Shown: positions 35,079-43,919, counted from the stretch's first letter. The stretch is 64,000 nucleotides of DNA from Eisenbergiella sp900555195 (GCA_902492555.1 CABUMH010000004.1:1-64000), one strand, 5' to 3'. Program-made: numbers and translations. Notes: generated from the letters alone by a model not told the origin.

Positions 35079-35387
35079 CTATTCTTCCGGCTTGTAAATG
35101 ATCTCTCCTTCATTTACCAGCCCCAACTTTTCTTTCGCAACCTCTTCCACATATTTCTTGGTCTGCGTATATTTCCTGTATTCCTCTATCTCCTGTGTCC
35201 GCGCATTCTCCGCGTCAATCTGCTCCTGCAGCGCCTTCTCTTCCGTCTGATAGGCTTCCAGTTTCTGTCTTAATTCCACGCTTTTCACAGATACCACCAC
35301 AAGCAGCATGAGCACCACCATCAGGACAAGGAACATCCCGAGCCGGTTCTGCCGCTTCTTGCGGAATACCACCCTTCTTTTTACCAT
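35079..35387 (-). CDS. divIC: DivIC/FtsB-like septum formation initiator
   Basis: A 102-residue bitopic protein: basic cytoplasmic N-terminus (MVKRRVVFRKKRQNR), one transmembrane helix (about 17-36), and an extracytoplasmic coiled coil (LRQKLEAYQTEEKALQEQIDAE) ending with KYVEEVAKEKLGLVNEGEIIYKP, the FtsB/DivIC family signature. It is part of the division complex with FtsL and DivIB. Gene order yabP-yabQ-divIC is conserved. Confidence 0.93.
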   Translation of the reverse strand: MVKRRVVFRKKRQNRLGMFLVLMVVLMLLVVVSVKSVELRQKLEAYQTEEKALQEQIDAENARTQEIEEYRKYTQTKKYVEEVAKEKLGLVNEGEIIYKPEE

Positions 35388-35411
35388 TCCTGCAACACCT
35401 CTTTTGAACGG

Positions 35412-35960
35412 TCAGTCCGCCTTGCGCCGCTGTCTTTTTCTCTTCTGGTTTCTGGCATTTTCAGCGTTTCTGATTTCCATTTTAATCGCTCTGACCCATG
35501 CCGTCAACCTGGTTTTTAACTGTCTGCGGCGAACTCTTGCCCATACAGCACTCCTGCGCGCCGCCCTTCCTGAAAATACCGCGATTTTTTCCGCCAGGTA
35601 TCGAAAAGGCGCAGATACCTTCCACAACAGCTTCCACGTCCATTCCAGAAAACGGTTCATCAAACCGGAAGTCAGCTTTACCAGCGGCCTGCTCAGCGTC
35701 TTCTTATAAAGGAACATGCCGCAGCCCGCTCCGATCACTGCAAACCAGCGGAACGCCCCGTTATTTTCATAATACAGCATGGTAAAAATGCCGCCCGTAG
35801 CCAGGAGCCAGAAGATCAGATCCTCCAGGGAAAGCAAAAGAATCCCATGGGGAACCACCCTTCTGAAGATCCGAAACAGATCATAAAAAAACGTGATGAA
35901 TGCCCCCAGAAGAAAGGAATGCAGCATGAAATAACTCTCTCCCGCAATCTGGCCGCTCAT
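35412..35960 (-). CDS. yabQ: Spore cortex biosynthesis protein YabQ
   Basis: A 182-residue membrane protein with helices at about 12-30, 45-62 and 68-84, then a basic, amphipathic C-terminal half (RRRQLKTRL, RNQKRKRQRRKAD). The N-terminal segment FLLGAFITFFYDLFRIFRR is characteristic of YabQ, which sits in the outer forespore membrane and is needed for cortex formation. It starts 8 bp after yabP. Confidence 0.9.
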   Translation of the reverse strand: MSGQIAGESYFMLHSFLLGAFITFFYDLFRIFRRVVPHGILLLSLEDLIFWLLATGGIFTMLYYENNGAFRWFAVIGAGCGMFLYKKTLSRPLVKLTSGLMNRFLEWTWKLLWKVSAPFRYLAEKIAVFSGRAARRSAVWARVRRRQLKTRLTAWVRAIKMEIRNAENARNQKRKRQRRKAD

Positions 35961-35968
35961 ATGCCCAC

Positions 35969-36259
35969 CTACTTAAAGAGCCTGGAGAGAAGCGATTCCC
36001 CTTTTCCCCCGTATCCGGTATTCTCCGAATAGGTCAGGCTGTCTATTTTGCCGTCCACATCCACTTCCCCTTTGTCCAGCATCAGCCGGCTCACATGCAG
36101 GTCATTCCCTTTCAGCATCAGCATGCCCTGTTCCGTTTCCAGAAGGATTTCCGCAACGTCAAAGGACAGCACATCACATACGCCGCTGATATTGCAGATG
36201 TTTCTGTCCGTCATTACGATTTTATGCGCTCTCGCCCTGCCGGCATTCAGATCTTCCAT
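35969..36259 (-). CDS. yabP: Sporulation protein YabP
   Basis: A 96-residue YabP/YqfC-family protein: VCDVLSFDVAEILLETEQGMLMLKGNDLHVSRLMLDKGEV reads as repeated beta-strands typical of the family. In B. subtilis it acts with YabQ during cortex formation. Followed closely by yabQ, hence cotranscribed. Confidence 0.92.
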   Translation of the reverse strand: MEDLNAGRARAHKIVMTDRNICNISGVCDVLSFDVAEILLETEQGMLMLKGNDLHVSRLMLDKGEVDVDGKIDSLTYSENTGYGGKGESLLSRLFK

Positions 36260-36324
36260 AGCTTTGCTCCTCTCTGCGTTCTTTTAAGAAATATATGAGG
36301 GGCAAAGCGGGAATATGACAGATG

Positions 36325-36564
36325 CTACAGGTATTTGAACAGTTCCCCTGCGTTCTCCTTCCTCACGGTCTCCTGTACATCCAGCACCTGAACCTTCACG
36401 TCCTTGTTTCCGAACTGTATGGTGATGATATCCCCTTCCTTCACGTTGGTTGAGGCTTTGGCCGGCTTGTCATTAATGAGCACGCGTCCTGCGTCACAGG
36501 CCTCATTTGCCACAGTGCGCCTCTTGATCAGACGGGATACCTTCAGATATTTGTCCAGTCTCAT
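36325..36564 (-). CDS. rqcP: S4-domain RNA-binding protein RqcP (YabO/Hsp15 family)
   Basis: A 79-residue protein that is essentially one S4 fold: MRLDKYLKVSRLIKRRTVANEACDAGRVLINDKPAKASTNVKEGD. The homologue RqcP stabilises P-site tRNA during alanine tailing by the ribosome quality control system with RqcH. The position between hup and yabP matches B. subtilis yabO. Confidence 0.93.
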   Translation of the reverse strand: MRLDKYLKVSRLIKRRTVANEACDAGRVLINDKPAKASTNVKEGDIITIQFGNKDVKVQVLDVQETVRKENAGELFKYL

Positions 36565-36583
36565 TCTTTTACCTCCTCTAATA

Positions 36584-36614
36584 AAAAACGGCCGCCAATG
36601 CTGGCAGCCGTCCT
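36584..36614 (-). terminator. Terminator of hup
   Basis: On the minus strand ACGGCTGCC, loop, GGCGGCCGT and TTTTTTATT. It lies between hup and rqcP. Confidence 0.65.
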
Positions 36615-36678
36615 TTTCTCTTCAAAAACCGTAATTCCCGCAGCCCTGCATGCTCGCTGCAGGCACATATCCTTCCGA

Positions 36679-36954
36679 TTATGCGTTCAGCATGTCCTTT
36701 AAAGCCTTGCCCGCTTTGAACTTAGGGCTCTTGGACGCTGCGATGTGCATCACTTCGCCGCTCTGAGGATTTCTTCCTTCTCTTGCAGCTCTCTCAGATA
36801 CTTCAAACGTTCCGAATCCAACCAGCTGAACCTTCTCACCCTTCTTCAGCTCGTCCGCTACTACATCAGTGAAAGCCTTGAGAGCCTTCTCCGCATCTTT
36901 CTTGGAAATTTCAGCCGCTTCAGCCATTGCTGCAACTAACTCTGTTTTGTTCAT
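36679..36954 (-). CDS. hup: HU-family DNA-binding protein
   Basis: A 91-residue histone-like protein. MNKTELVAAMAEAAEISKKDAEKAL forms the helical base, GFGTFEVSERAAREGRNPQSGE is the HU signature and DNA-binding arm, and FKAGKALKDMLN is the C-terminal helix. Nucleoid architectural protein, complete. Has its own strong promoter and terminator. Confidence 0.97.
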   Translation of the reverse strand: MNKTELVAAMAEAAEISKKDAEKALKAFTDVVADELKKGEKVQLVGFGTFEVSERAAREGRNPQSGEVMHIAASKSPKFKAGKALKDMLNA

Positions 36955-37028
36955 TATGAACTCCTCCTGTACTCAATTTTAAATAAATTCGGTATGCAAA
37001 AAGAGTAAACTCTTAAGACACTATATTA

Positions 37029-37057
37029 TATATAAACGTTCCACCCCTCTTTGTCAA
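37029..37057 (-). promoter_or_regulatory. Strong hup promoter
   Basis: On the minus strand TTGACA (37052-37057), 17 bp, TATATA (37029-37034); a TATAAT follows 4 bp later. Confidence 0.75.
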
Positions 37058-37240
37058 GACTTTCCCTTGAAAAAAGCGGCATTTTTGCGGCATTTTTCCC
37101 TTTTTCCCAGCACATGTTAACAGAAAAAGAAACGGGGAAAGGCGCGTGCCATTTTCTGGAAACGCGCCATGTTTTATCGTTTTTTCGCCCATCATTTTTC
37201 TCCGGCAAAGGACGTATGTCACTCCGTCATCGCCGCAAGA

Positions 37241-38233
37241 TCAATATTGCCAGATGCTCTCCAGGAACACGCATTTTTCCGCTTCCTGGCTGAGCAGATT
37301 CTCCAATTTCTCCTGATTTCTTCCGGGTATCCATGTTTTGGTGCTGTTATAGTAGAAATTGACGATCTTCCAGAATTTTTCCGGATAGACAAATCTGTAG
37401 TAAAGCTGTGTTCTGTCCTCATCCGTGAGCGTCCGCTGTGTCTCATAGGCGGTCAGCATGCTCAGCGCAAGGCTCGGCGACCAGTTGTTTTTCTCCAGAA
37501 GCTTGCGCAAAAACAGATACAGATCCCGAATCGGATTATCCAGAAGGAACTTTTCAAAATTGATCACCGCAAAGCCGTCAGGCCTGCAGATCAGATTATG
37601 ATGCTGGAAGTCTCCATGGCAGAACACCGCCTGCGCACCCGTTCCGGGAGAGGCCTTTTCCTGCTTCCCCCTGTCCTTCTTCAGGCACTCTTCCGCTTTG
37701 AGCGCCTTTTCATAGAAGAAATCATAATGGTGCAGCAAATATATCTCAAATTCTGTCTTCTGCCCCTTTTCCCGCAGATACCGGCGCACTTTTTTCAGTT
37801 CCCGATTATGCTTCAGATACTCTTTCTCCAGGCTGAACGCGGGAATCTGGTACTCCGAAGCCAGCTGAGGCTGCGTCATGGCATGATGGAGCCTGCCGAG
37901 CGTTTTGACCGCATTCTGGCATTCCTTCACGTCCCGCAGGTTGCATTCCCTTCCCTCGAACCAGGTTTTCAGGATATAAGGAACCCGATCCTGATCGTAG
38001 GAAATCAGCTCCCCCTCCTTATTGCGCCTTAATTCTTCCACAGCTGTAAAACCGGATTCCCTTATCCGGGCAAGCAGTTTCTCCTGCGCTTCCAGCCTCG
38101 CCGCAGGGCCTGTATATTCCTTCAGAATATACCAGCCTTCTTCCGTCTGTGCGAGAAGCGCCCCCCTGCCCTTCGCCGTTCGCAGGATCTGTATGTCATA
38201 TTTTTCAAAAATGCTCACCGCTCTGTCATTCAC
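37241..38233 (-). CDS. CotS-family spore coat protein, kinase-like fold
   Basis: A 330-residue protein of the CotS/YutH group, built on the aminoglycoside-phosphotransferase fold. The Brenner-type catalytic loop CHGDFQHHN is at about 203-211. The next conserved acidic position, usually D in I-D-F-D, is Asn here (VINFEKFLLDNPIRDL, about 222-237), so metal binding and catalysis may be lost. CotS proteins are spore coat components. Start is GTG at 38233 with GGAGG 8 nt upstream. Located among other sporulation genes. Confidence 0.82.
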   Translation of the reverse strand: MNDRAVSIFEKYDIQILRTAKGRGALLAQTEEGWYILKEYTGPAARLEAQEKLLARIRESGFTAVEELRRNKEGELISYDQDRVPYILKTWFEGRECNLRDVKECQNAVKTLGRLHHAMTQPQLASEYQIPAFSLEKEYLKHNRELKKVRRYLREKGQKTEFEIYLLHHYDFFYEKALKAEECLKKDRGKQEKASPGTGAQAVFCHGDFQHHNLICRPDGFAVINFEKFLLDNPIRDLYLFLRKLLEKNNWSPSLALSMLTAYETQRTLTDEDRTQLYYRFVYPEKFWKIVNFYYNSTKTWIPGRNQEKLENLLSQEAEKCVFLESIWQY

Positions 38234-38339
38234 TGCCGCTTCCTCCCTCTCATCCCGGGGCCTGTCGGGAATTACACCGCATTTCTTGGCATCCGTTCAT
38301 CCCGTAGGTATTACCTATCTTATGAGAAGGAAACGCAAC

Positions 38340-39668
38340 TTATGTTTCTTTCGGAAGGTTTGCGAGCAAATATTCTTTCGTATTTTTCTCAGGTTCTTCA
38401 AGAACAATCTCAAGGAGAGCGTTCAGCGTCTCTCCCAGCGCCGGACCTGGCTTCATTCCATGCCGGATCAGATCGCTCCCCGTGACAGCCAGTTCCTTCA
38501 GGGTCAGAGGTGCTCCTTCCCGGCTGATCTCTTCCCAGAGAGCCTTCAGGCGTTCCAGGCTGTTTTCTTCATCCTGTCTGCGCTCATCCCTACAAGCCGC
38601 CAGATCTGCGGCCTTTACTTCCAGAATCAGAGGAAACAGATCCGGCCCCATCTTGGAAGCTGCTTTGCGCACTGCCCTTTTTTCCAACCCGATCTTTGCA
38701 TCATGCCATGTGACGAGACGGCAGACCAACTCTATGGTAGCATTGTCATAGCGCAGCCTTTTCAGAATATCCCTGGCCATGGAAGCGGAAACGGACGCAT
38801 GCCCCTCATGGGACGCATTTCCCCTTTCATCCGCGTCTTGGCAGACGGGTTTCCCAATATCATGCAAGAGCATGGCCAGGCGCAGACAGCGTTCCGGCCG
38901 GACAGCCTGCATGGCGCACAGCGTGCGTTCCCCTTCACGATAGGAATGGTTCTCATGATTCTGCCTCAGTTCCATCAGCCGGTCGAACTCAGGAAGTATC
39001 TGGGCAGTGATTCCGCTTTCCCAGGCCGTGCGCAAAAACTGAGGGTGAGGGCTGACCAGCAGTTTGGTCAGTTCCACCTGAATCCGTTCCGCGCTCACCT
39101 GGCTCAGCCTGGATGCATGGCCGCGGATGGCGGACTTGGTTCTCTCCTCAATGACGAACCCAAGCTGGGCGGAGAAACGAACGGCCCGCATAATCCGCAG
39201 CGCGTCTTCCGTAAAACGCTCGTCCGGATCACCGACACATCGGATGATCCCTGCCTTCAGATCCTCTTTTCCTCCAAAAGCATCCACAAGGCCCTGTTCT
39301 TCGTTATAAGCCATGGCATTGATCGTAAAGTCGCGCCTGCGCAGATCCTCCTTCAGTTCCGCGGTAAAGGCCACTTCCTTCGGATGTCTGCCGTCCTCAT
39401 ATTCTCCGTCCACCCGATAGGTCGTCACCTCATACCCTCTGCCGTGCATCATCACCGTCACCGTTCCGTGCTGGATGCCCGTGTCGATGGTGCGGCTAAA
39501 TAAAGCCTTGGTCTCTTCCGGCTTTGCCTGGGTCGTAATATCCCAGTCCTCCGGCGTGCGGCCCAGCAGGCTGTCCCGTACACAGCCGCCTACCGCATAG
39601 GCTTCATATCCCGCCCGCTGCAATGTATGAAGGATTGTCCGCACCTCCTGCGGAAGCTTTATAACCAT
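38340..39668 (-). CDS. cca: CCA tRNA nucleotidyltransferase
   Basis: A 442-residue class II enzyme. The head domain has YAVGGCVRDSLLGRTPEDWDITT with the DxD metal site, then the neck motif DFTINAMAYN and ERFTEDALRIMRAVRFSAQLGF. A later HD domain (LLHDIGKP) makes it the HD-containing type found in Clostridia. It adds or repairs the 3' CCA of tRNAs, which matters here because neither nearby tRNA gene encodes CCA. Overlaps the 3' end of the GH35-like gene by 10 bp. Confidence 0.95.
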   Translation of the reverse strand: MVIKLPQEVRTILHTLQRAGYEAYAVGGCVRDSLLGRTPEDWDITTQAKPEETKALFSRTIDTGIQHGTVTVMMHGRGYEVTTYRVDGEYEDGRHPKEVAFTAELKEDLRRRDFTINAMAYNEEQGLVDAFGGKEDLKAGIIRCVGDPDERFTEDALRIMRAVRFSAQLGFVIEERTKSAIRGHASRLSQVSAERIQVELTKLLVSPHPQFLRTAWESGITAQILPEFDRLMELRQNHENHSYREGERTLCAMQAVRPERCLRLAMLLHDIGKPVCQDADERGNASHEGHASVSASMARDILKRLRYDNATIELVCRLVTWHDAKIGLEKRAVRKAASKMGPDLFPLILEVKAADLAACRDERRQDEENSLERLKALWEEISREGAPLTLKELAVTGSDLIRHGMKPGPALGETLNALLEIVLEEPEKNTKEYLLANLPKET

Positions 39669-41296
39669 AGATCCGTCTCTCCGTTTCCTTCCTCATGCAT
39701 CAGGCCTTTCCCCGTATTGGGATTCAGCCGGATGCGGATAATCTGTCCTTCCAGAACGTATTGGGAAAAATTCGTCTCATCCCCGTTCCTGTCTTGATCC
39801 TTTACCCATCTATCCCCTTCAAAATGCCCTTCTTCCACAGAAAGGAAATTCAGCTGCGTGCTCATCCTCGAAGACAGCTGGCAATAGGAATCTTCCTCTT
39901 CCGGCTCCGGCCTTCTGATGAAATCCAGGGCCACGCCTGCCCCTCCCAGATAGAATTCGTGCTCTCCGGTCTGCACCAAAAGCGCCCGGCCCCTGACCTG
40001 AAGCTTCTTTTTCCCTTCCTCTGACTTTACATCCTGCGTATAACCATAATTCATCGTAAGCGAGCGGCTGAAATGGGCGATCACATGGTACTTGTCCAGC
40101 TTCAGATATCTGCTGCCCTCAAATTCTTCTTCCGCAATCGCATGCACCCGTCCCGTATTCCTGTACCGAATCAGCAAAGGCGCCATCCCGGCCACTGTCT
40201 TCATAGTGAGCGCCATATCCCTGCATTCCGGACGAAGTTCCCCCTTCTCATCCAAAGCGCTTTCCGCCCCAAAGCAGCAGAGGCCGATCGCCCCATAGTC
40301 CGCTGCGGCCAGCAGCATATTCATGGCATTGGCCTCTCCGTAGACCGGCGACTCCGGAATAAACAGCGGGTTGTCCTCCCTTGTATAGGCGTCGCATATC
40401 CGCATGTATTCTCTCCGGTTCTGATTGTAGATATCCGGCCCGATCAGATCCAGCTGCGGTGCGCCTGCCTTCCAGATATCCAGCACGCGGCCTACCGCCG
40501 CTCCGGCATTATAACACTTGCCCGCTTCTTCATATCCTGTCTCTCCCACCATCACATTCGTATACAGATGCAGCGGATAGACAGCCTTTCCCGCTGCCGC
40601 GATCTCGTTCACATAACAGGCATGATACCAGGCCGAAAATGCTTCATGCGCATGCCGTCCAAACTGCCGCTTCCAATCGCAGGCTTCCGGCCCCACGCTT
40701 TCCGCCCCGCTGTCCTCCAAAAAGATCCCTTCAAGCGCTTCCGGCACCGGTTTTTCATAATCCATCTGAGCCTGCATCGAATAATCCATATCCGTGTTTG
40801 CATAGCCCATCTCATTTTCAATCTGAACTGCCAGCACTGTCCTGCTATCCTGGTCATACTCCTTCAGAAACTCCATGAGCTTCACAAAGGCCTTCTTATC
40901 CCGTTCCAAAGTCTCCCTGCAATGCGGCGACAGGGATGCCACCGGCGCTCCGTCCGCCCCGATCGCCAACCGGTACAGTTCCGGCTGCAGCTTCACATAC
41001 TCCGGCGCATAATTGGGATGGCCGTTTTTGCTCATTCCGAACCACAGCAGGATCAGATGCAGCCCCGCTTCCCTGGCTTCATCCACCAGCTCTTTCACCA
41101 GATCCATCTCGTACCTGTCCATCTGAGGCTCTATTCGATACCAATATACCGGCGCTTCCAGACAGTTGCCCCCATACAGCCGTATCGCTTCGATCGCCCG
41201 GCGGATCAGCGGCGTTCCGCTGGAAGAATTATGCGCCTGCAGCCCCACCGGCATGAAAGGCCGCCCTTCCCGATCCTGAAAAAAAGTGTTCTCCAT
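39659..41296 (-). CDS. DUF5597-type beta-galactosidase-like glycosidase (GH35 clan)
   Basis: A 545-residue TIM-barrel glycosidase without signal peptide. The acid/base Glu is in AVQIENEMG (about 162) and the nucleophile in LFIPESPVYG (about 315), as in GH35/GH42-type enzymes; the C-terminal beta domain resembles DUF5597. Probably removes beta-galactosyl or related residues from imported oligosaccharides. Start at 41296 is chosen because GGGAGG lies 7-8 nt upstream; an ATG at 41311 precedes that site. Unusual placement: overlapped by cca, which suggests cotranscription. Confidence 0.82.
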   Translation of the reverse strand: MENTFFQDREGRPFMPVGLQAHNSSSGTPLIRRAIEAIRLYGGNCLEAPVYWYRIEPQMDRYEMDLVKELVDEAREAGLHLILLWFGMSKNGHPNYAPEYVKLQPELYRLAIGADGAPVASLSPHCRETLERDKKAFVKLMEFLKEYDQDSRTVLAVQIENEMGYANTDMDYSMQAQMDYEKPVPEALEGIFLEDSGAESVGPEACDWKRQFGRHAHEAFSAWYHACYVNEIAAAGKAVYPLHLYTNVMVGETGYEEAGKCYNAGAAVGRVLDIWKAGAPQLDLIGPDIYNQNRREYMRICDAYTREDNPLFIPESPVYGEANAMNMLLAAADYGAIGLCCFGAESALDEKGELRPECRDMALTMKTVAGMAPLLIRYRNTGRVHAIAEEEFEGSRYLKLDKYHVIAHFSRSLTMNYGYTQDVKSEEGKKKLQVRGRALLVQTGEHEFYLGGAGVALDFIRRPEPEEEDSYCQLSSRMSTQLNFLSVEEGHFEGDRWVKDQDRNGDETNFSQYVLEGQIIRIRLNPNTGKGLMHEEGNGETDLWL

Positions 41297-41716
41297 TCCT
41301 CTTCCTCCCATTCTGAATAAACGATATACGACCGGATATGATCCTCGGTCTTATCCTTCTATCAAACATAGCCCCTGTGGAAGGAATTGTACAGGACGAT
41401 TCTTTTTCATCCCTCCCGTAAGCCTCCCAGGCAGACAACCTTTATCCTCATATTTTCCTGTAAATTTTACCATCTTTCCCAAAAGCCGGCAACTGCGCGC
41501 TTTGAGGGCGTAAGCAGCCGCCCGCTTTGAAGGGCTCTTGATTTTCATGCTGTATATGATATATTTGTACAGTGCGGTGTTTCTTCTGTCCGTCTGCTGT
41601 ATTCCTACAGCCGGAGAGCCGGTCAGGCAGCGCTGAACCGTGTATCACGTTCTATCGGCACCCCTGGATCCGAGCAATCAAAAAAGAGTCTTTGAGACTT
41701 CCTATGAGGTGACATC

Positions 41717-42364
41717 ATGTTTTCGTCAGCTGTTTTTATCTGCCTGGGCTATCTGTCCGGCAGTGTGCTGTACGCCCGAATATTTGCCAAACTGTTCAAA
41801 AAAGACAATATGCTTGATTTAAGCAAAGATCATAACCCGGGAACCGCAAACGCCTTTTTGTACGGCGGTTTCTGGTGTGGTTTATTGACGCTGATATTTG
41901 ACCTGTTAAAGGGATTTTTCCCGATATTTCTGTATATGCATTATGGAACCGCTGGCAGCTCCCATCCTTTCGCCACGGCCCTTGTAATCGCCGCACCGGT
42001 AATCGGACACATTTTTCCGCTGTTTTACAGATTTCGCGGCGGCAAAGGCATCGCCGTTACCTTCGGATGCCTGGCCGTCCTGTTCCCCGCAGCAGATTCC
42101 CTGCTCATCCTCGCGTTTTTCTTCATCACATTTTCGACCGTGCTGAAGATCACGCCCAATTTTTACCGCACAATTTTTTCTTACATATTCTCTCTCATAA
42201 CCATGTTCCGTGAGGTCGAAGATCAGGCGGCCGTTCTCGGTTTCCTCATAATCACCGCAGCCGTCCTTATACGTCTTTTTATCAGCAAAGAAAAGCGAAC
42301 GCGTTTGGAGGTGAAACTGTTTGGATGTTTTAATACTATCATGCGGAACAGGAGGCGGGCATAA
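41717..42364 (+). CDS. PlsY-like glycerol-3-phosphate acyltransferase
   Basis: A 215-residue polytopic membrane protein. The three PlsY motifs are visible: GYLSGSVLYAR (motif 1), DHNPGTANAF (motif 2) and GHIFPLFYRFRGGKGIAV (motif 3). PlsY uses acyl-phosphate to make lysophosphatidate. The RTRLEVKLF tail is unlike the standard housekeeping PlsY, and its coupling to a lipid glycosyltransferase suggests a specialised paralogue. GAGGTG lies upstream of the ATG. Confidence 0.85.
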   Translation: MFSSAVFICLGYLSGSVLYARIFAKLFKKDNMLDLSKDHNPGTANAFLYGGFWCGLLTLIFDLLKGFFPIFLYMHYGTAGSSHPFATALVIAAPVIGHIFPLFYRFRGGKGIAVTFGCLAVLFPAADSLLILAFFFITFSTVLKITPNFYRTIFSYIFSLITMFREVEDQAAVLGFLIITAAVLIRLFISKEKRTRLEVKLFGCFNTIMRNRRRA

Positions 42365-43493
42365 TGCCGCAGGAACAGCCATTGCAGAGGAACTGAAGCG
42401 CAGGGGGCATCGCGTAACGATGTTCAATCCCTATACACTGCACAGCAAACGGCTGGCGAAAGGGATCAACAGCCTCTATATCGGCATTGTCCAGAAAACG
42501 CCCGCAATATTTGGCGCGCTTTACGGCGCGGGGCAATTATACAGACGTCTTCCCGTCCTCTCCCCCGTTTACTACGCCAATCGCGGCATGGTTCCTTCCA
42601 TGCGGGAATACCTGGAGCGAAACCATTTTGACATTATCATCGCACTGCATTTGTTTCCGGCTGAAATTCTGACCTACATGAAACATCAGGGAATACATCT
42701 TCCAAAGACTGTTTTTGTAGCCACAGATTATGTCTGCATTCCGTTTACGGAAGAGACGGACTGCGATGCTTATATCATCCCGTCCCCCCGTCTTAAAACA
42801 GCATTTGCAGACTGCGGTTTGCCCGCTGAAAAAATATATCCCCTCGGCATTCCGGTACAAAGCAGCTTTTCCCAAAAGGAAAGCCAAGCGCAACTCCGCA
42901 GGCGCCTTGGGCTTGCGCCGGACAAAAAATATATTCTTGCAGCCGGCGGCAGCATGGGCGGAGGAAAAATAAAAAAGGCAATCCGAATACTGATCGAAGA
43001 AGTTGCAGGAAGCAAAGATACAGAACTGATCGTGGTCTGCGGATCCAATCAGCCGCTGTATGAGGAATCACATAAAAACGCCGCTCCAAATGTGACGGTT
43101 CTCGGCTTTACATCCAATATGGCAGAATATATGAAGGCAGCCGACCTGTTCGTCACAAAGCCGGGCGGTCTATCCACTACGGAAGCTGCAGTATGCGGCG
43201 TCCCCATCGTGCATACCGCAGCCATTCCCGGATGCGAAACATACAATGCGAATTTCTTCAGCGAGCAGGGCATGAGCCTGCTATGCCGTACCTCACGCGC
43301 CGAATTGACCGGCGCCCTGGATTTGCTGTCCAACCGCCCGGCATGCGATGCAATGATCGCAAATCAGCAAAAACAGATCCGCCCGGATGCCTCCGCACGG
43401 ATTGTCACGCTTGCCGAAAAAATCGCATTTCCTCATTTGGAATCTTGGAACATGGATATGGAAGAGGCGGGCAGCATGGAGACTGTTTCTTAG
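42321..43493 (+). CDS. MGDG-synthase/UgtP-like lipid glycosyltransferase
   Basis: A 390-residue GT-B enzyme of family GT28. The N-terminal ILSCGTGGGHNAAGTAIAEEL segment matches the MGDG synthase N-domain and AAGGSMGGGKIKKA, VVCGSN, DLFVTKPGGLSTTEA(A) form the nucleotide-sugar-binding C-domain. It should glycosylate diacylglycerol. Start is TTG at 42321 with GGAGGT 8 nt upstream, inside the plsY-like gene (44-bp overlap), so translation of the two is coupled. A large imperfect hairpin follows the stop. Confidence 0.9.
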   Translation: MDVLILSCGTGGGHNAAGTAIAEELKRRGHRVTMFNPYTLHSKRLAKGINSLYIGIVQKTPAIFGALYGAGQLYRRLPVLSPVYYANRGMVPSMREYLERNHFDIIIALHLFPAEILTYMKHQGIHLPKTVFVATDYVCIPFTEETDCDAYIIPSPRLKTAFADCGLPAEKIYPLGIPVQSSFSQKESQAQLRRRLGLAPDKKYILAAGGSMGGGKIKKAIRILIEEVAGSKDTELIVVCGSNQPLYEESHKNAAPNVTVLGFTSNMAEYMKAADLFVTKPGGLSTTEAAVCGVPIVHTAAIPGCETYNANFFSEQGMSLLCRTSRAELTGALDLLSNRPACDAMIANQQKQIRPDASARIVTLAEKIAFPHLESWNMDMEEAGSMETVS

Positions 43494-43495
43494 CG

Positions 43496-43592
43496 TCTGC
43501 GGACGGAAAGTTCCCACGCACGCCCTGGCGGCGTTGTCCGACGCCCGCAAGGGCGGAGTTTAGCCGCCATGCGTGAGGACTTTCCGTCTGCA
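43496..43592. repeat. Imperfect ~97-bp cruciform
   Basis: CTGCGGACGGAAAG...CACGCA at the left pairs with TGCGTGAGGACTTTCCGTCTGCAG at the right (about 21 of 24 positions), and TGGCGGC/GCCGCCA pair inside. It may terminate the glycosyltransferase transcript, or be part of the repeat unit that continues with copy B. Confidence 0.55.
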
Positions 43593-43596
43593 GCGT

Positions 43597-43641
43597 TTAG
43601 AAACAGCCAATTTTTGAAATGGTTTGCGGAAAAAGAAATGC
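43597..43641 (+). repeat. Dispersed repeat, copy B
   Basis: TTTAGAAACAGCC, AATTTTTGAAATGG, then AAAAAGAAATGC. Same string as the minus strand of 2950-2997 with about six changes. Followed by a purine-rich low-complexity tract to about 43790. Confidence 0.6.
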
Positions 43642-43802
43642 GGCAGGGCCTTCCATGGCTCAGAGGGACAGCGGAAAGGAAATCCTGCCGGGACGATCCC
43701 AGGCCAGCCTGCATGGAAAGGCAAGAGGCAGGGGGGAATCGCAGGGCCGGTGCGCAGGAAAACAAAGGGCGAAACAGCAACCCGTTTTTCTAAAAATCGT
43801 TC

Positions 43803-43831
43803 TTGACATTTTCAAAAAACCGCGCTATTAT
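43803..43831 (+). promoter_or_regulatory. Strong promoter of the csp transcript
   Basis: TTGACA (43803-43808), 17 bp, TATTAT (43826-43831). Transcription would start near 43838, giving a leader of about 200 nt before the csp start. Confidence 0.75.
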
Positions 43832-43860
43832 GAAGTTGTATTCCAAACGATTCCATGATT

Positions 43861-43919
43861 TCACATATTTTTGTAAATCTTTGGCGCGTCGAAGATTTAC
43901 AAAAATATGTGATTTTTTT
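43861..43919 (+). terminator. Perfect 21-bp hairpin with T7 tract inside the csp leader
   Basis: Arms 43861-43881 (TCACATATTT...) and 43892-43912 are exact complements, with loop TGGCGCGTCG and seven T after. It has the form of an intrinsic terminator 120 bp ahead of csp. It may be a temperature-dependent attenuator, or end a short RNA of about 80 nt. Confidence 0.65.

Noticed and set aside
43569..43793. Small plus-strand ORFs in the repeat region after the lipid glycosyltransferase
   Set aside because: They lie in the dispersed repeat and purine-rich tract; similarity to the other copy is at DNA level in a non-coding setting.
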